From assembly GCF_000497045.1 (NCBI RefSeq), contig NW_015961958.1, forward strand, positions 186,001 through 250,000: 64,000 nucleotides of DNA. The letters are read 5' to 3'. The notes under the pieces are model-generated. The model was not told where the DNA came from. It worked only from the letters and a program-made list of their open reading frames with translations, and did no database searches. Made by a program: the position numbers and the translations under genes. Shown here one piece after another: positions 1 through 10,600 of the stretch (the first letter of the stretch is position 1; each line of letters begins with the position of its first letter). The DNA is from Kalmanozyma brasiliensis GHG001 (taxonomy: Eukaryota; Basidiomycota; Ustilaginomycetes; Ustilaginales).

Positions 1-121
1 CGTGCTCCGGATAGTAGGTCGGCGAGGGAGGTGGAGAATGAAATTCGATGGTAGACAACCGGCGCGGTCGCTGTTGCGGCGGGTGCGCCGCTGGCGTCGA
101 GGTGCGCTCGTGATGCGCCAT
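1..121 (-). CDS. 5' end of an unidentified gene, cut by the window edge
   Basis: Reading leftward from an ATG at 121-119, forty codons stay open to the edge of the window. The visible N-terminus is basic and proline-rich: it begins MAHHERTSTPAAHPPQQ and then has the segment LSTIEFHSPPPSPTYYPEH. No domain is visible and I do not recognise the protein. The start was chosen because it is the first ATG in an open frame that continues off the edge. It could be a chance ORF, since 120 bases of open frame is not strong evidence in GC-rich DNA. It lies upstream of, and on the same strand as, nothing else in view. Confidence 0.35.
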   Translation of the reverse strand, partial: MAHHERTSTPAAHPPQQRPRRLSTIEFHSPPPSPTYYPEH

Positions 122-568
122 CGTAGAGATGTCTACGCTTAGCCCAGCTGGACGGGCAGGGATAAGATGATGTGGAAAGGTCGGAAGCTGCGGAACTGAT
201 ACGGGAAGAAAGCAACACCATGCCGGCTCTCGAAATAGCCTCTCAGAGAGCACCCTGCATGGCGCGTTCACGAGGAAGCCTTTCCGCCGCTGCCGCTGCT
301 GTCCTGAAGCCAGATTATTTTGACAGCGCGCTTCGTCCACCAACAAATTTAAAGCGTGAAAATCGGCTGCCTCTTCGGAACCATAAACACGCCAGCGCCG
401 ACTTGCCGCATCAACATCAATGGTCCCGCATGCCAATCAGCTCTCTCCACATGTCCCAGTTTGGTCGGCACACCATTGTGTTCATACACATTCGGTGGGT
501 TAGGTGTGGAGAAGATTCGCCTGCGAGTCGAACATCATCTATTGCAAGTGGTATCCATGAATGCTCAT
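122..568. other. intergenic region
   Basis: This stretch separates the start of the edge gene from the 3' end of the NF-X1-type gene, both on the minus strand. It should hold the promoter of the edge gene and the 3' UTR of the zinc-finger gene. I see no RNA gene, repeat or convincing ORF in it. Confidence 0.5.
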
Positions 569-3500
569 CTAGTTCTCGTCTTCCCAGCTTTCGGGGACCG
601 GTCCTTTAGCTTCGGTTGTGTTGAAGGGCTCTGCAGCGGGTGCAGAGCTCGCAACAGCAGCGTGGGTTTGGCCTTCGGCAGCAGCACGTCGAGGAGCGTT
701 CGGATTGGGAACGATTCCAGCGATCGGGCCCGTCGTTGCTCGGCTGCTACTGGGCTGGGTCACCATTGGTTGACCCCACACAGGTTCGCTAGTGAGAGCG
801 GGCGAGTTACGTCCAGACCCCGAAGCCACCGCAGCCCAACCTCGATCTCCCACCAGACCCAAGCTTGCCTTGGCGACACCTGCCGAGCCGTGTCCGCTCG
901 AAGCGGCTCCTCCTCGTTTCATGGCTGAGCCCCACGCAGCACCTGTGGCGCCACCGGTGCGGCCGCTTCCATTGAGGATCGGCTCGTCTTCCCTGCGCAC
1001 CACGTTCTTGCTCGCGTCAACCGTGCACAGGATGACGTCGCGTGCAAACTGCTCGCTGCGTACGAGCGACTTGAGCTCCGTCTTCATCATGATCAGTCGC
1101 GTCGGCGAGTCGGATGACGTGATGATCACATCTTCGTCTCCTTTCCACGTGACGGCAAAATTGATGGTGCGAAGCACGGGCTGCAGGAGCGATCGCAGCG
1201 AGTCTTGATCATGGCCAAAGACGCCAGGCAGGAAGATGGCGTTGAGCGGCTTCGGCGCTTCTGCGCTCGGACGTTGCAGCTGGGCGAGACCGATCGGCTT
1301 GCCCTGCGTCGGCTGTTGCTGCTGTTGCGAAGCCATAAGCGATGCTCGCGCGGCAGCGAAGGCCTCGGTAAGCAACGGCTTGGGAATGCGGCTGTCCTGC
1401 TTGCGTCGAATGCTGACACTGCGTCGGGGCTCTGCATCCACACTCTCGCTTGCCAGCTTGTAGACGGCTGCGAGCTCGTGTGTGAACTTGCGCTGGAACT
1501 TGTTGGCCGGTGGCAGGATCATGCCTGCTCGTGGCGACCGAATAAAGTCGCTCAGAGCCGCCTCAACCTCATCGCAAAACTTGCGGTTGCTCGTTACGGC
1601 GTAGTAGGCAAGCGTCTCGTGCTCGTACGCAGCCGGAGCGGCTTTCTCGGAAGGGTTGAGGCCCAGGGCTTCAGCGAGCTTGGCGTTCCTCTGCGCGATC
1701 ATGCACGAGTCATTGCACTTGAGCGTTTTCTCCTTGTTGGGTGCGTGGATCGAGACGCCGCACTTTGTGCGGGACTGCAAGTTGCCGCAGGGGCATTGAA
1801 GCGTGATGACAGCCTCGCAGGGCTCGACCTCGGGACAGGAGGATGGCGCATGGCACTTCTCCTGACAAGGATGCTGACAAAGTCGTCGCGGCTTGCCACA
1901 GATCTGCGCACAAGGAGCGCACTCTCGACCAGCAACGTGGCAAATGCCCTGACATCTGTGGAAGCCACAGTTGAGAAGGGCGTCGCAGGGCTGACCGCAG
2001 GAGACCCTCGATCGGCTGCACGGTACATTCTTGACGATGTGCTTCTGGCAATGGCAGACCTTGTCGGTGAGGTAGACGCAAGGAGGGCAAGGCTCTTCCT
2101 CGTGACAGTCGTGCGGCATCTTTGGATGGCCGCAGCTAGGCGGTGGACGCACGCATGGGAAGTTGCAGCGCACTTGAGTGCCACAGGGCACCGGCGGCTC
2201 CAGCACGGTTCGACCGCAGTGGCAGATGAGCTCTTCGAAGCTGGCCTGGAGACAAGGTGGGCATGCGCCTCGGTGGCATGTCATGGGACAGTCGTGGAGC
2301 CCACAGGCCAGCGGCTTGGAGCACGGAATGGAGCACTCGTGAAGCCCAGCGGGGTCCATCGCTTGCATCTCGGCCAGCGTCGGCCGTTTCTTGGACTTGT
2401 TCTTTGCTTGAAAGTAGAGCGGACAGCACTGTCGATTGCACTGATGCTTGCCGCAGTGGCGCAAGGATTGGCAAACGGTGGCACAAAGCACCTCTTGACC
2501 TCCTTCGAGTTCTTCCTGCTGGCGCTCGTGACAGGTGCGGGTCTGCTTGGTCTCGCCACAACGACAAGGCGTCGAGACGGGCACTCGGCACGGTGGACAG
2601 GGCCCGAGATGGCAGACGGACGGACAAGGATGGCCGCAGTTGGACATCTTGGAACAGATGTTGCCGCAGGTAGGGATGGGGTCCTGGCAGGAGGTTCGAG
2701 AGGTCACTGGTTGAGCGCCACATGGACACGTCGTGACCAGTTGAGGCGAAGAAGGGCACATGGGCCGAACAGCGTTGCGAGCATGGCACGCTTTGGAGCA
2801 CGAGTGCACGCCGCAATCGAACGTGCGTTCACATTGGTCCTCGCATGCGTAGCGTCCCTCGAAAGAAGTCGAGCCGCTGTCGTCGAAGCTTTCCTGAGGG
2901 TTGCCGTCGCCGCAACGCATCGCCTTGGCGTGCTTGCCGCAGTAGCAGCGTGCTTCGACTTGGACAGAGCACGGCTGGCAATCGCCTGGATGACAGACCT
3001 CCTGACAGGAGTGCACACCGCAATCGAGCTTCTTGCCACAAGCATCTCCGCACGAAGTGCCACGGTGGTGAAGAGCCGAGAAACGAGCTTCCTTGGCCGA
3101 GGTTTGAGAGCAGCGCATGGGGATGGTCTTGGCGCCGCAGAAGCATTGCTGCGAGACCGTCACAGCACAAGGCGGGCACGGGCCGGGATGACAGGCATCA
3201 GCGCAGCCGTGACTGCACTTACCGCGGCTGCATCGCTGACCACAGCCGTGAGGACTGGCGCCCCGTCCTCCAGGTGGATCTTGTGTGCGACCACACCAGC
3301 ACCAGTAGATCTTGGGTACATCCTCCCGCGCGTACTGACAGCCTGGACATCGCCATGTGCCACGACGATTGCGAATCTCGGGATCCTCTTGCATGGCGTT
3401 GTGCTCTTCGGCTTTCTTGACGCTGCTTTCGGCCCATTTGCGGACGCATGGCAAGTGCAACACAGAGTAGCATTGCGAGCAGGACCATGTTGCTTGCCGT

Positions 3501-4132
3501 GTGGTGACGGTGCTGTAGCAGATGACGCAGTCGTACTCTCCCGAGGAGAGCTCGGCGAGCAAACGAGAGCGCAGGTCGGCGTATTCGACAGGCTCGGCGG
3601 TGGCTGGGACTTTGACCACGGGCTTTTTTGTTCGACCGTTCTGTGATGGCTTGGATCCGTTCTGAGCGATGTCTGATGTGGCGCTAGCTCCACCCGTGAG
3701 CTTGCCGCCGAAATGCTGACGCCGTGTTGCTAGACGAGGGGGCACGGCGGCTGATGAGGGGTCGTTGTCGGCTGAGGCAGACTCGCCACCTGTCCCATTG
3801 GGCTTGTTCGACTTGTCGCCGCCGCCTCGCCTGCCTTTCCTTCTCGATTGTGTTTTCGATGCATCGTGTGTCGAGCCTGCAGGAGCGGGAGAAGGGCCGC
3901 TTTCTACGCCAACGTTTGTAATGTTGGCATTGGAGCCGTTGCCACGAGACGAGCCATCAATGTTCTTGGCTCGTCCGCGACCACGACCGTTTCCACGATT
4001 GCGTCCACGGCCGGAATTCGAAGACGATGTCGAGCTTGAGGACGCTTCTGGAGCTTGTGACTGGAGTCGTAGATTTTGAATGGGAGGCAGTGTTGATGAA
4101 GCAGCAGGGCCAGCCGCTGATGCTTCTGACAT
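569..4132 (-). CDS. FAP1: NF-X1-type zinc-finger protein (FAP1/NFX1 family)
   Basis: The protein has 1187 residues when started at the ATG at 4132; the frame runs upstream only with non-ATG codons. After a basic Gly/Arg-rich N-terminus, a RING/PHD-like finger lies at about residues 200-266 (CVICYSTVT, then CSQCYSVLHLPCVRKW and WRCPGC). A long array of Cys/His NF-X1 fingers follows (repeats such as CGVHSCQEVCHPGDC and CGHPCPSVCHLGPCPPC) to about residue 790. An R3H-type segment comes next, with RKFTHELAAVY giving the R-x-x-x-H signature, and a Ser/Gly-rich tail ends the protein. Family members are DNA- or RNA-binding regulators with E3-ligase-like fingers; yeast Fap1 binds the FK506-binding protein Fpr1. 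The domain order matches the family closely. Which of these activities the protein has is inference. It is divergent from HSP70 across about 1 kb. Confidence 0.95.
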   Translation of the reverse strand: MSEASAAGPAASSTLPPIQNLRLQSQAPEASSSSTSSSNSGRGRNRGNGRGRGRAKNIDGSSRGNGSNANITNVGVESGPSPAPAGSTHDASKTQSRRKGRRGGGDKSNKPNGTGGESASADNDPSSAAVPPRLATRRQHFGGKLTGGASATSDIAQNGSKPSQNGRTKKPVVKVPATAEPVEYADLRSRLLAELSSGEYDCVICYSTVTTRQATWSCSQCYSVLHLPCVRKWAESSVKKAEEHNAMQEDPEIRNRRGTWRCPGCQYAREDVPKIYWCWCGRTQDPPGGRGASPHGCGQRCSRGKCSHGCADACHPGPCPPCAVTVSQQCFCGAKTIPMRCSQTSAKEARFSALHHRGTSCGDACGKKLDCGVHSCQEVCHPGDCQPCSVQVEARCYCGKHAKAMRCGDGNPQESFDDSGSTSFEGRYACEDQCERTFDCGVHSCSKACHARNAVRPMCPSSPQLVTTCPCGAQPVTSRTSCQDPIPTCGNICSKMSNCGHPCPSVCHLGPCPPCRVPVSTPCRCGETKQTRTCHERQQEELEGGQEVLCATVCQSLRHCGKHQCNRQCCPLYFQAKNKSKKRPTLAEMQAMDPAGLHECSIPCSKPLACGLHDCPMTCHRGACPPCLQASFEELICHCGRTVLEPPVPCGTQVRCNFPCVRPPPSCGHPKMPHDCHEEEPCPPCVYLTDKVCHCQKHIVKNVPCSRSRVSCGQPCDALLNCGFHRCQGICHVAGRECAPCAQICGKPRRLCQHPCQEKCHAPSSCPEVEPCEAVITLQCPCGNLQSRTKCGVSIHAPNKEKTLKCNDSCMIAQRNAKLAEALGLNPSEKAAPAAYEHETLAYYAVTSNRKFCDEVEAALSDFIRSPRAGMILPPANKFQRKFTHELAAVYKLASESVDAEPRRSVSIRRKQDSRIPKPLLTEAFAAARASLMASQQQQQPTQGKPIGLAQLQRPSAEAPKPLNAIFLPGVFGHDQDSLRSLLQPVLRTINFAVTWKGDEDVIITSSDSPTRLIMMKTELKSLVRSEQFARDVILCTVDASKNVVRREDEPILNGSGRTGGATGAAWGSAMKRGGAASSGHGSAGVAKASLGLVGDRGWAAVASGSGRNSPALTSEPVWGQPMVTQPSSSRATTGPIAGIVPNPNAPRRAAAEGQTHAAVASSAPAAEPFNTTEAKGPVPESWEDEN

Positions 4133-5136
4133 CCTCTGCTCGTGTAGAGGCAACTAGGTTGTTTGCAAAGAACTCTGGAGTCGACGACCGAGAAGAGGAA
4201 CCAGAAGAAGAAGCCTCGGTCAAGACGTCGGCTGCTGAGACGTTCCGAGACTGATGCGAGTACCTTGTCAAAAACGCGTGCAGATGAGATTCGGAAGGCA
4301 CCAAGTCAACTTCGTGGCTGAGTCGAGCCAGACAGACACTTCGGTTCTCGGTTGAGCTGGATGAGAAGAACTTAAGGCTGAGCTGAGACGTCACTGGCAA
4401 CCCTTTTCGGTGGTGTCGTGTGTGTGGAGCAGGGAAATGACATACTGTTACATCGCAACAGAGCACACACATCAGGTCAGATTAGATCGGGTGATGTGGT
4501 TAGATCTCTGCGATGGATCCATTTTCTGCAGAAGCGAAAGAGAACGTCGGAAGATGCGCGAAGCCGCCAGAAAAAGGCGAACGCGTGGTGGAAGTTGAGG
4601 AAAGCAAAAGTCGACGCTCTGTCCTGCCCAGTCGGTCGCGAAGAAATGGAAAATGGAATTTGTTTCGAGGCTCTAGCGCAGTGTGGACTCGTCGAGAAGA
4701 TCGATTCCAACCCGTTCCGCCACCTTCCTCCTGCGTCAGCCTTGGGCCTCAGCTGCCGCTTAACGTCACCATGCGAGTTTGACATTGACTGGATTGCAAC
4801 TGCAATTATGTTTTCGCAGCTCTGCGCTGACGCACAAAGCCAAGTCAATTCTTCTTGTCCACGATTGAGAAGCGTCTGTGCGGGTGGAAGGTGCGGAACG
4901 AGTGGCCAACATTGAGGATTGCTGAGTCCACCCGCTAGATGATACATAAGAGCTCGATTCTTCCTACGCACCCTCCTCTTCGCTACCACCAACAATCCTG
5001 TCTGAACAGCGCTCACAGTTGCACATACCCCTTTCCCGCAACTAGTCTTCCACATCAGCAACAGACACATCAGCTTCGGCACCTCTCAGTAACTTTCCCC
5101 TCCACTCCCAAAAGGCTCATCAGTAGATTCGCCACC
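4133..5136. other. divergent promoter region between FAP1 and HSP70
   Basis: About 1 kb separates two divergent genes. It contains a step-type heat-shock element (4704-4728) and a TATA-like GATACATAAG at 4941-4950 on the HSP70 side. CT-rich sequence typical of a fungal 5' leader follows from about 4960 to 5130. An ACGCGT lies at about 4274, nearer FAP1. There is no further gene. Confidence 0.6.
4704..4728 (+). promoter_or_regulatory. step-type heat-shock element
   Basis: Three TTC triplets lie exactly ten bases apart (TTC at 4705, 4715 and 4725), which is the spacing of a step-type HSE (nTTCn units separated by 5 bp) as known for fungal Hsf1. It lies about 410 bp upstream of the HSP70 ATG. 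Binding by Hsf1 is inference. Confidence 0.55.
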
Positions 5137-7077
5137 ATGACCAAGGCTATCGGTATCGATCTTGGCACCACTTACTCGTGCGTCGCCGTCTGGCAGAACG
5201 ACCGTGTAGAGGTCATCGCCAACGACCAGGGTAACCGTACCACCCCCTCATACGTCGCCTTCACCGACTCGGAGCGTCTCATCGGTGATGCCGCCAAGAA
5301 CCAGGTCGCCATGAACCCCCACAACACCGTCTTTGACGCCAAGCGTCTCATCGGCCGCAAGTTCGACGACGCCGAGGTGCAGTCCGACATGAAGCACTGG
5401 CCTTTCGAGGTCACCTCCGTGGGTGGCAAGCCCCAGGTCCGTATCGAGTACAAGGGCGAGAAGAAGACCTTCACCCCCGAGGAGGTCTCGTCCATGATTC
5501 TGCTCAAGATGCGCGAGACCGCCGAGGCCTATCTCGGTGGCACCGTCAAGGACGCCGTCGTCACTGTTCCCGCCTACTTCAACGACTCGCAGCGTCAGGC
5601 CACCAAGGACGCCGGCATCATCTCGGGTCTCAACGTGATGCGCATCATCAACGAGCCCACCGCTGCCGCCATCGCTTACGGTCTCGACAAGAAGACTGAG
5701 GGCGAGAAGAACGTTCTCATCTTCGATCTTGGCGGAGGTACCTTCGATGTTTCGCTCCTCACCATCGAGGAGGGCATCTTCGAGGTCAAGGCCACCGCCG
5801 GTGACACTCACTTGGGTGGTGAGGACTTCGACAACCGTCTCGTCAACCACTTCGTCCAGGAGTTCAAGCGCAAGAACAAGAAGGACCTCACCAGCAACGC
5901 TCGTGCCCTTCGTCGTCTCCGCACCGCCTGTGAGCGTGCTAAGCGCACTCTTTCGTCGGCCGCCCAGACCACCATCGAGATCGACTCGCTCTTCGAGGGT
6001 ATCGACTTCTACACCTCGATCACCCGTGCCCGTTTCGAGGAGCTCTGCGGTGACCTCTTCTCGCACACCATCGAGCCCGTCGAGAAGGTCCTCCGCGACT
6101 CCAAGATCGACAAGGGATCCGTCCACGAGATCGTCCTCGTCGGTGGCTCCACTCGTATCCCCAAGGTCCAGAAGCTCCTCACCGACTTCTTCAACGGCCG
6201 CGAGCTCAACAAGTCGATCAACCCCGATGAGGCCGTCGCCTACGGTGCTGCCGTCCAGGCCGCCATTCTCTCGGGTGACACCTCGGAGAAGACCCAGGAC
6301 TTGCTCCTGCTCGACGTTGCCCCTCTGTCGATGGGTATCGAGACCGCCGGTGGTGTCTTCACTCCTCTGATCAAGAGGAACACCACCGTCCCCACCAAGA
6401 AGTCCGAGGTCTTCTCGACCTACGCCGACAACCAGCCCGGTGTGTTGATCCAGGTGTTCGAGGGTGAGCGTGCCCGCACCAAGGACAACAACCTGCTCGG
6501 CAAGTTCGAACTCTCCGGTATCCCCCCTGCGCCCCGTGGTGTTCCTCAGATCGAGGTCACCTTCGACGTCGATGCCAACGCCATTCTCAACGTCTCGGCT
6601 GCCGAGAAGGGTACCGGCAAGTCGGAGAAGATCACCATCCGCAACGACAAGGGACGTCTCTCGTCTGAGCAGATCGAGGAGATGCTCAAGCAGGCCGAGC
6701 AGTTCGCCGAGGAGGACAAGCAGGCGCTCGAGCGCACCCAGGCCAAGAATGGTCTCGAGTCGTACATCTACAACGTGCGCAACACCACCAGCGAGCCCCA
6801 GCTCAAGGACAAGCTCGAGGCCGCCGACAAGGAGGCGCTCGAGAAGATTGTCAAGGAGGGTATCGAGTGGTTGGACAGCAACACCACCGCCTCGACCGAC
6901 GAGCTCAAGGACAAGCAGAAGGAGATCGAGGAGCAGGTCAACCCCATCATGACCAAGATCTACTCGGCAGCTGGCGGTGCTCCGGGTGGCATGCCCGGCG
7001 GTGGCATGCCCGGTGCCGCTCCCGGTGGTGCTGCTCCCGGTGGCGACGATGGTCCCACCGTCGAGGAGCTCGACTAA
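5137..7077 (+). CDS. HSP70: cytosolic Hsp70 chaperone (Ssa type)
   Basis: This 646-residue protein is a canonical Hsp70: an ATP-dependent folding chaperone working with J-proteins and nucleotide exchange factors. The ATPase domain opens with [15 protein letters not shown] and carries phosphate-binding [14 protein letters not shown] and the adenosine-loop [14 protein letters not shown] substrate-binding domain, helical lid and GGMP-rich tail follow. The start is the ATG in a strong context (GCCACCATGA); an in-frame ATG 198 bases upstream sits on the TATA-like element and is probably not transcribed. The cytosolic assignment rests on the Ssa-like sequence, the lack of a signal peptide and the GPTVEE terminus. 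The last four residues are EELD, not the usual EEVD that binds TPR cochaperones. Codons strongly favour C in third position, as expected for a highly expressed gene. Confidence 0.97.
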   Translation: MTKAIGIDLGTTYSCVAVWQNDRVEVIANDQGNRTTPSYVAFTDSERLIGDAAKNQVAMNPHNTVFDAKRLIGRKFDDAEVQSDMKHWPFEVTSVGGKPQVRIEYKGEKKTFTPEEVSSMILLKMRETAEAYLGGTVKDAVVTVPAYFNDSQRQATKDAGIISGLNVMRIINEPTAAAIAYGLDKKTEGEKNVLIFDLGGGTFDVSLLTIEEGIFEVKATAGDTHLGGEDFDNRLVNHFVQEFKRKNKKDLTSNARALRRLRTACERAKRTLSSAAQTTIEIDSLFEGIDFYTSITRARFEELCGDLFSHTIEPVEKVLRDSKIDKGSVHEIVLVGGSTRIPKVQKLLTDFFNGRELNKSINPDEAVAYGAAVQAAILSGDTSEKTQDLLLLDVAPLSMGIETAGGVFTPLIKRNTTVPTKKSEVFSTYADNQPGVLIQVFEGERARTKDNNLLGKFELSGIPPAPRGVPQIEVTFDVDANAILNVSAAEKGTGKSEKITIRNDKGRLSSEQIEEMLKQAEQFAEEDKQALERTQAKNGLESYIYNVRNTTSEPQLKDKLEAADKEALEKIVKEGIEWLDSNTTASTDELKDKQKEIEEQVNPIMTKIYSAAGGAPGGMPGGGMPGAAPGGAAPGGDDGPTVEELD

Positions 7078-7664
7078 AGGTTGCGCTCCCTTCTTGCATT
7101 CGTCTTTCCCCCCTTCCACCAGCATGTACTCGTATCTTAGCGTTCCGTTCAATTTGATGTGACCCTTTGCATTGTCTCGCATATCTGGATGTCGCGTTCG
7201 TGATCAAAAGAGTTTCACTGAGCAGCTACACTGAGGTCGAAGTCTGCTTGCTTTGGCGTTGAGGATGATGGTGAACACGGTTGATGAGAGGAGGCGCTAC
7301 TTGGCAGGCCATCGGCGATCTGTGTGAAATATGAATCGGGTCGATATCATTCTTCGCCTGGAAGCGATGCACAGTCTAACAGTCTGAATTTTCGCGGCTA
7401 AAGTGTGCTTTGCGCGATGGCAGCAGAAGACGCGTCGCGAGCTTCTTTCGCAGAGCAACACTTTGGCTGAGAAGTCTCGACCAACTTCGCCTTCCGCTCG
7501 CAACTTCTTGGCTCGCTTGCTTCTGTCTCCTCGCCATCACCACCTCGACCCTGTTCGCTCAGTCACATCACACGCATTCGAATCGGGGCAAGGGACGTTC
7601 TCTATCGTCACTCCCACACACGCAGTCCCCGCCGCCACTCCCTCTCGCAGCGTGGACCGCCACA
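7078..7664. other. intergenic region, HSP70 3' side and CTF4 promoter
   Basis: This holds the HSP70 3' UTR and the CTF4 upstream region. ACGCGTCGCGA at 7430-7440 resembles a yeast MCB box overlapped by a CGCGA core, about 225-235 bp upstream of the CTF4 ATG. A CT/CAC-rich leader runs from about 7520. No ORF here is convincing. Confidence 0.5.
7430..7440 (+). promoter_or_regulatory. MCB-like box upstream of CTF4
   Basis: The sequence ACGCGTCGCGA contains a full MluI cell-cycle box (ACGCGT) directly followed by TCGCGA. In yeasts such boxes bind MBF and drive G1/S transcription of replication genes. A single six-base site is weak evidence; its position ahead of a replication-fork gene is what makes it notable. 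Confidence 0.35.
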
Positions 7665-10600
7665 ATGCAGTCGACGCAGTCGGATGACCTGCACGTCCAG
7701 ATCGTCCACTCGGGACCGACAAAGTGTATCCACGCGCCCAAGTCTGCCGGTGTAGAGTAAGCTCATCCCTTATGCGTCCCGGTCTCGTTAAATGGCGAAG
7801 CGATGCTGACCTCATTCCGTCCTTGCCCTGACATTTTGCAGCCGACTGTTCACAGGTGGAGATGATTTCCTCGTCCGCATCTTGCCCACCTTACCTCTGC
7901 CAGGCGTAGAGCCACACCTTATCGAGGATGCTACAGAGCCCGTCACTTGGCTCGACGCCGACGATCGCTTCCTCGTCACTGCTTCCGAAGACGGCTCCGT
8001 TCGCCTCTACCGACACCACCCCATCGACTCGGAAGGCAACGCGGCGTCGCCCACAGTCCTCCAATCTCTGCTGCGTCGCGAATCTCTGCCTCTGCGATGC
8101 GTAGCTTTGGAACGCTCCGTCAAGAGCGGCAAGGCTCCTCGCGTCGCAGTCTGCTCCGACGAGCTCATTGTCAAGATCATTGACGTCGAGGACCCGCGAC
8201 GCATCCAGCTTCTCGATGGGCACAACCGCGGCCTCCGCTCAGCCTCATGGAGTCCCGTGGCACCCCTCCTCGTCACCTGCTCTACCGATGGCATTGCTCG
8301 CGTCACCGACCTCAGCGATGTTGAGCCCAAATTTATCAAGTCGATCGAGGGCATCCTGCCCGCCACACGCGCCGAGAGCGACGAGGCGGTCCAGGCGTGC
8401 TGGCATCCATCGGGCACATACTTTGTTATGCCTTCCAAGGCGCACGAGCTCGTCATCGTCAGCGCTGCCAACGACTCGTCTGCTTGGTCGCGAACGGGCA
8501 GTTTCTACGCCAGCGCTGCCGGTCCTGTGCCCGTGCCAAGTGGCAGCGTCACTGCGCTCGCCTTCTCGCCCAACGGCCGCTACCTTGCATCTGCCACCAC
8601 CGAGGGTCAGGTCACGGTGTGGGACGCCGAGAGCAGACAGGCTATCCGGGCCAAGAAAGCCGACGCCCTTGTCAACGCGATCAGTTGGCATCCGAGCAAG
8701 GACGCGCTCGCTTGGACCGACAACGAGGGCTCCTTGGCGCGATGGTCGGATGTGGTGGGCACCACCCGCCCGAGCCCATTCGAGGAAGTGACCTTTGATG
8801 TGTCCAAGGCTGCTCGCGGATCCCGCGGCCAGATCGATGACATCTTTGCAGGCACTGGTCTATCGGACGATGAGGACGACGACGCGGCCCCCGAATCGCG
8901 CCGCGGCGATGACGCAGATGGGATGGACGACTTCGTGGTCGACGACGAATCACGCTCTCGCAGGTACGGTGGTCCGTCCTCCCGCTCCTACCCCCGAGGC
9001 GAGAACGGTGGTGTTGCGGGCCCTGGCGGCTTCATGGTAGCTGCTACACGCGCACAGGACGCCTTCCAGCCCACCTCGACGCCCTTCCGTGGTCAGCGCC
9101 GCTACCTCGCCTACAACCTGCTCGGCTCGGTCGTCGCCGTCGAGCAGGACTCGCACCAGACCATCACATTCGAGTCCTTCGACACCTCGGCTCGGCGCAA
9201 CTTCCGCTTCTCGGACATGAACAGCATCAGCATGGCGGCGCTCGCCAAGCAGGGCATTCTGTTCGCGTCCAAGCAGCTGCCCGAGCAGTCGAGCAGCGTG
9301 TTTTTCAAGCCGTTCACCGCGGCGAGCAACAACCTTTCGTCGGAATGGACGTTCAACTTGGATCAAGGTGAGGATGTGGATGCGGTGGGACTGGGTGGTA
9401 GCGGGTTGCGCACGATCTCGGAGGATGGCTGGGAGGATCAAGATCCCAGCCGGTCTGGAGTAGGTATCGCTGTGGTGGCGACGTCCAAGGGCTACCTGCG
9501 CTTCCTGTCTGCTAGCGGCATGCAGCTTTACCTGTGGGCCATCGGGCATCCTGTCGTCACCCTGGCTGTGGGCGCCAAGACGGCACTCGTCGTCTACCGC
9601 AGGGCAGGTCTGCCGTCCGGCGGCTTCCAAGATCTCGGCTACAAGCTCATCGACCTGTCCAACTTCGACGTCATCCAAGACGACATCCTTCCGCTCACCA
9701 AGGACGCCCACCTTCGCTGGGTGGGCTACAACGAGCAGCACCAGCCCGCGTTCTACGACACCACCGGCGTCCTCTACGTCCTCGATCGCGCTCACCGCCC
9801 CCGCCAAGGCCGCTGGGTACCCAGCCTCGACACGAAGCGCATCCGGGACACGGCCTCCGCCGACGCCTCCGACGCGGCCCTCCGCGCAGCCAGCACGCTC
9901 GGCTACTGGCCCATCGCACTCACCTCGTCCAAGCTCATGGTGCTGGCGCTCAAAGGCGGGCGCACGCATCCGGAAGTCGACGGCACCCGCCATCTCATCC
10001 AGGAGCTCGAACTACAACTCCCCCTCGTTCATCGCGAAGGCGGTACGGGTCCGCTCGAGGAGAAGAGTTTGCGCGAGAGCATGCTCGCCACCGCCGCACG
10101 GGACGTCAAGAACGCCGGCCTCGACAGCGACGACACTCCGGAGATGGACGCGATGACGCTCGAGATGAGTTCGGATAAAGCGCTGCTGCAGCTGATCCAG
10201 CTTGCGTGCAAGGCGGACAAGCATGGGAGGGCACTGGATGCTGCGAGGGCGTTGCATTCGACGAGGACGCTGGAGGCGGCGCTCAAGATCGCGGCGTTCT
10301 TCCATTTGTCCAGTTTGGCGGAGAGGATGGTGGCGTTGAAGGAGGGGTTGGAGGGCCGAGCGGAGAGGGTGGAGGAGGAGAGTCGACGATGGTGTGATCC
10401 GAGCGTGCGAGGTGGGCCGAGTTACTCGAATCCGGCGCTGGTGGAGATCATGACTCGAGCTGGAAGCAGTGGTGGCAGGGAGTCGCATGCGAGCATCCGC
10501 AAGCGAGCGTCTGCTGCGCTGGGCGAAGACTTCCTCCCCACGCCGCCTCGGGTCTCAAGCGGCCTACGAGCAGCCGAGCACCGATTCGACAGCCTTCCAT

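Noticed and set aside
1205..3646. 813-residue ORF opposite the NF-X1 gene
   Set aside because: It is the antisense shadow of a Cys/Gly/Pro-rich coding sequence; the sense strand has clear zinc-finger homology.
5248..7182. 644-residue ORF on the strand opposite HSP70
   Set aside because: Long antisense ORFs opposite HSP70 genes are a known artefact of strong codon bias; this one is low-complexity Leu/Val/Gly/Glu sequence with no domain.
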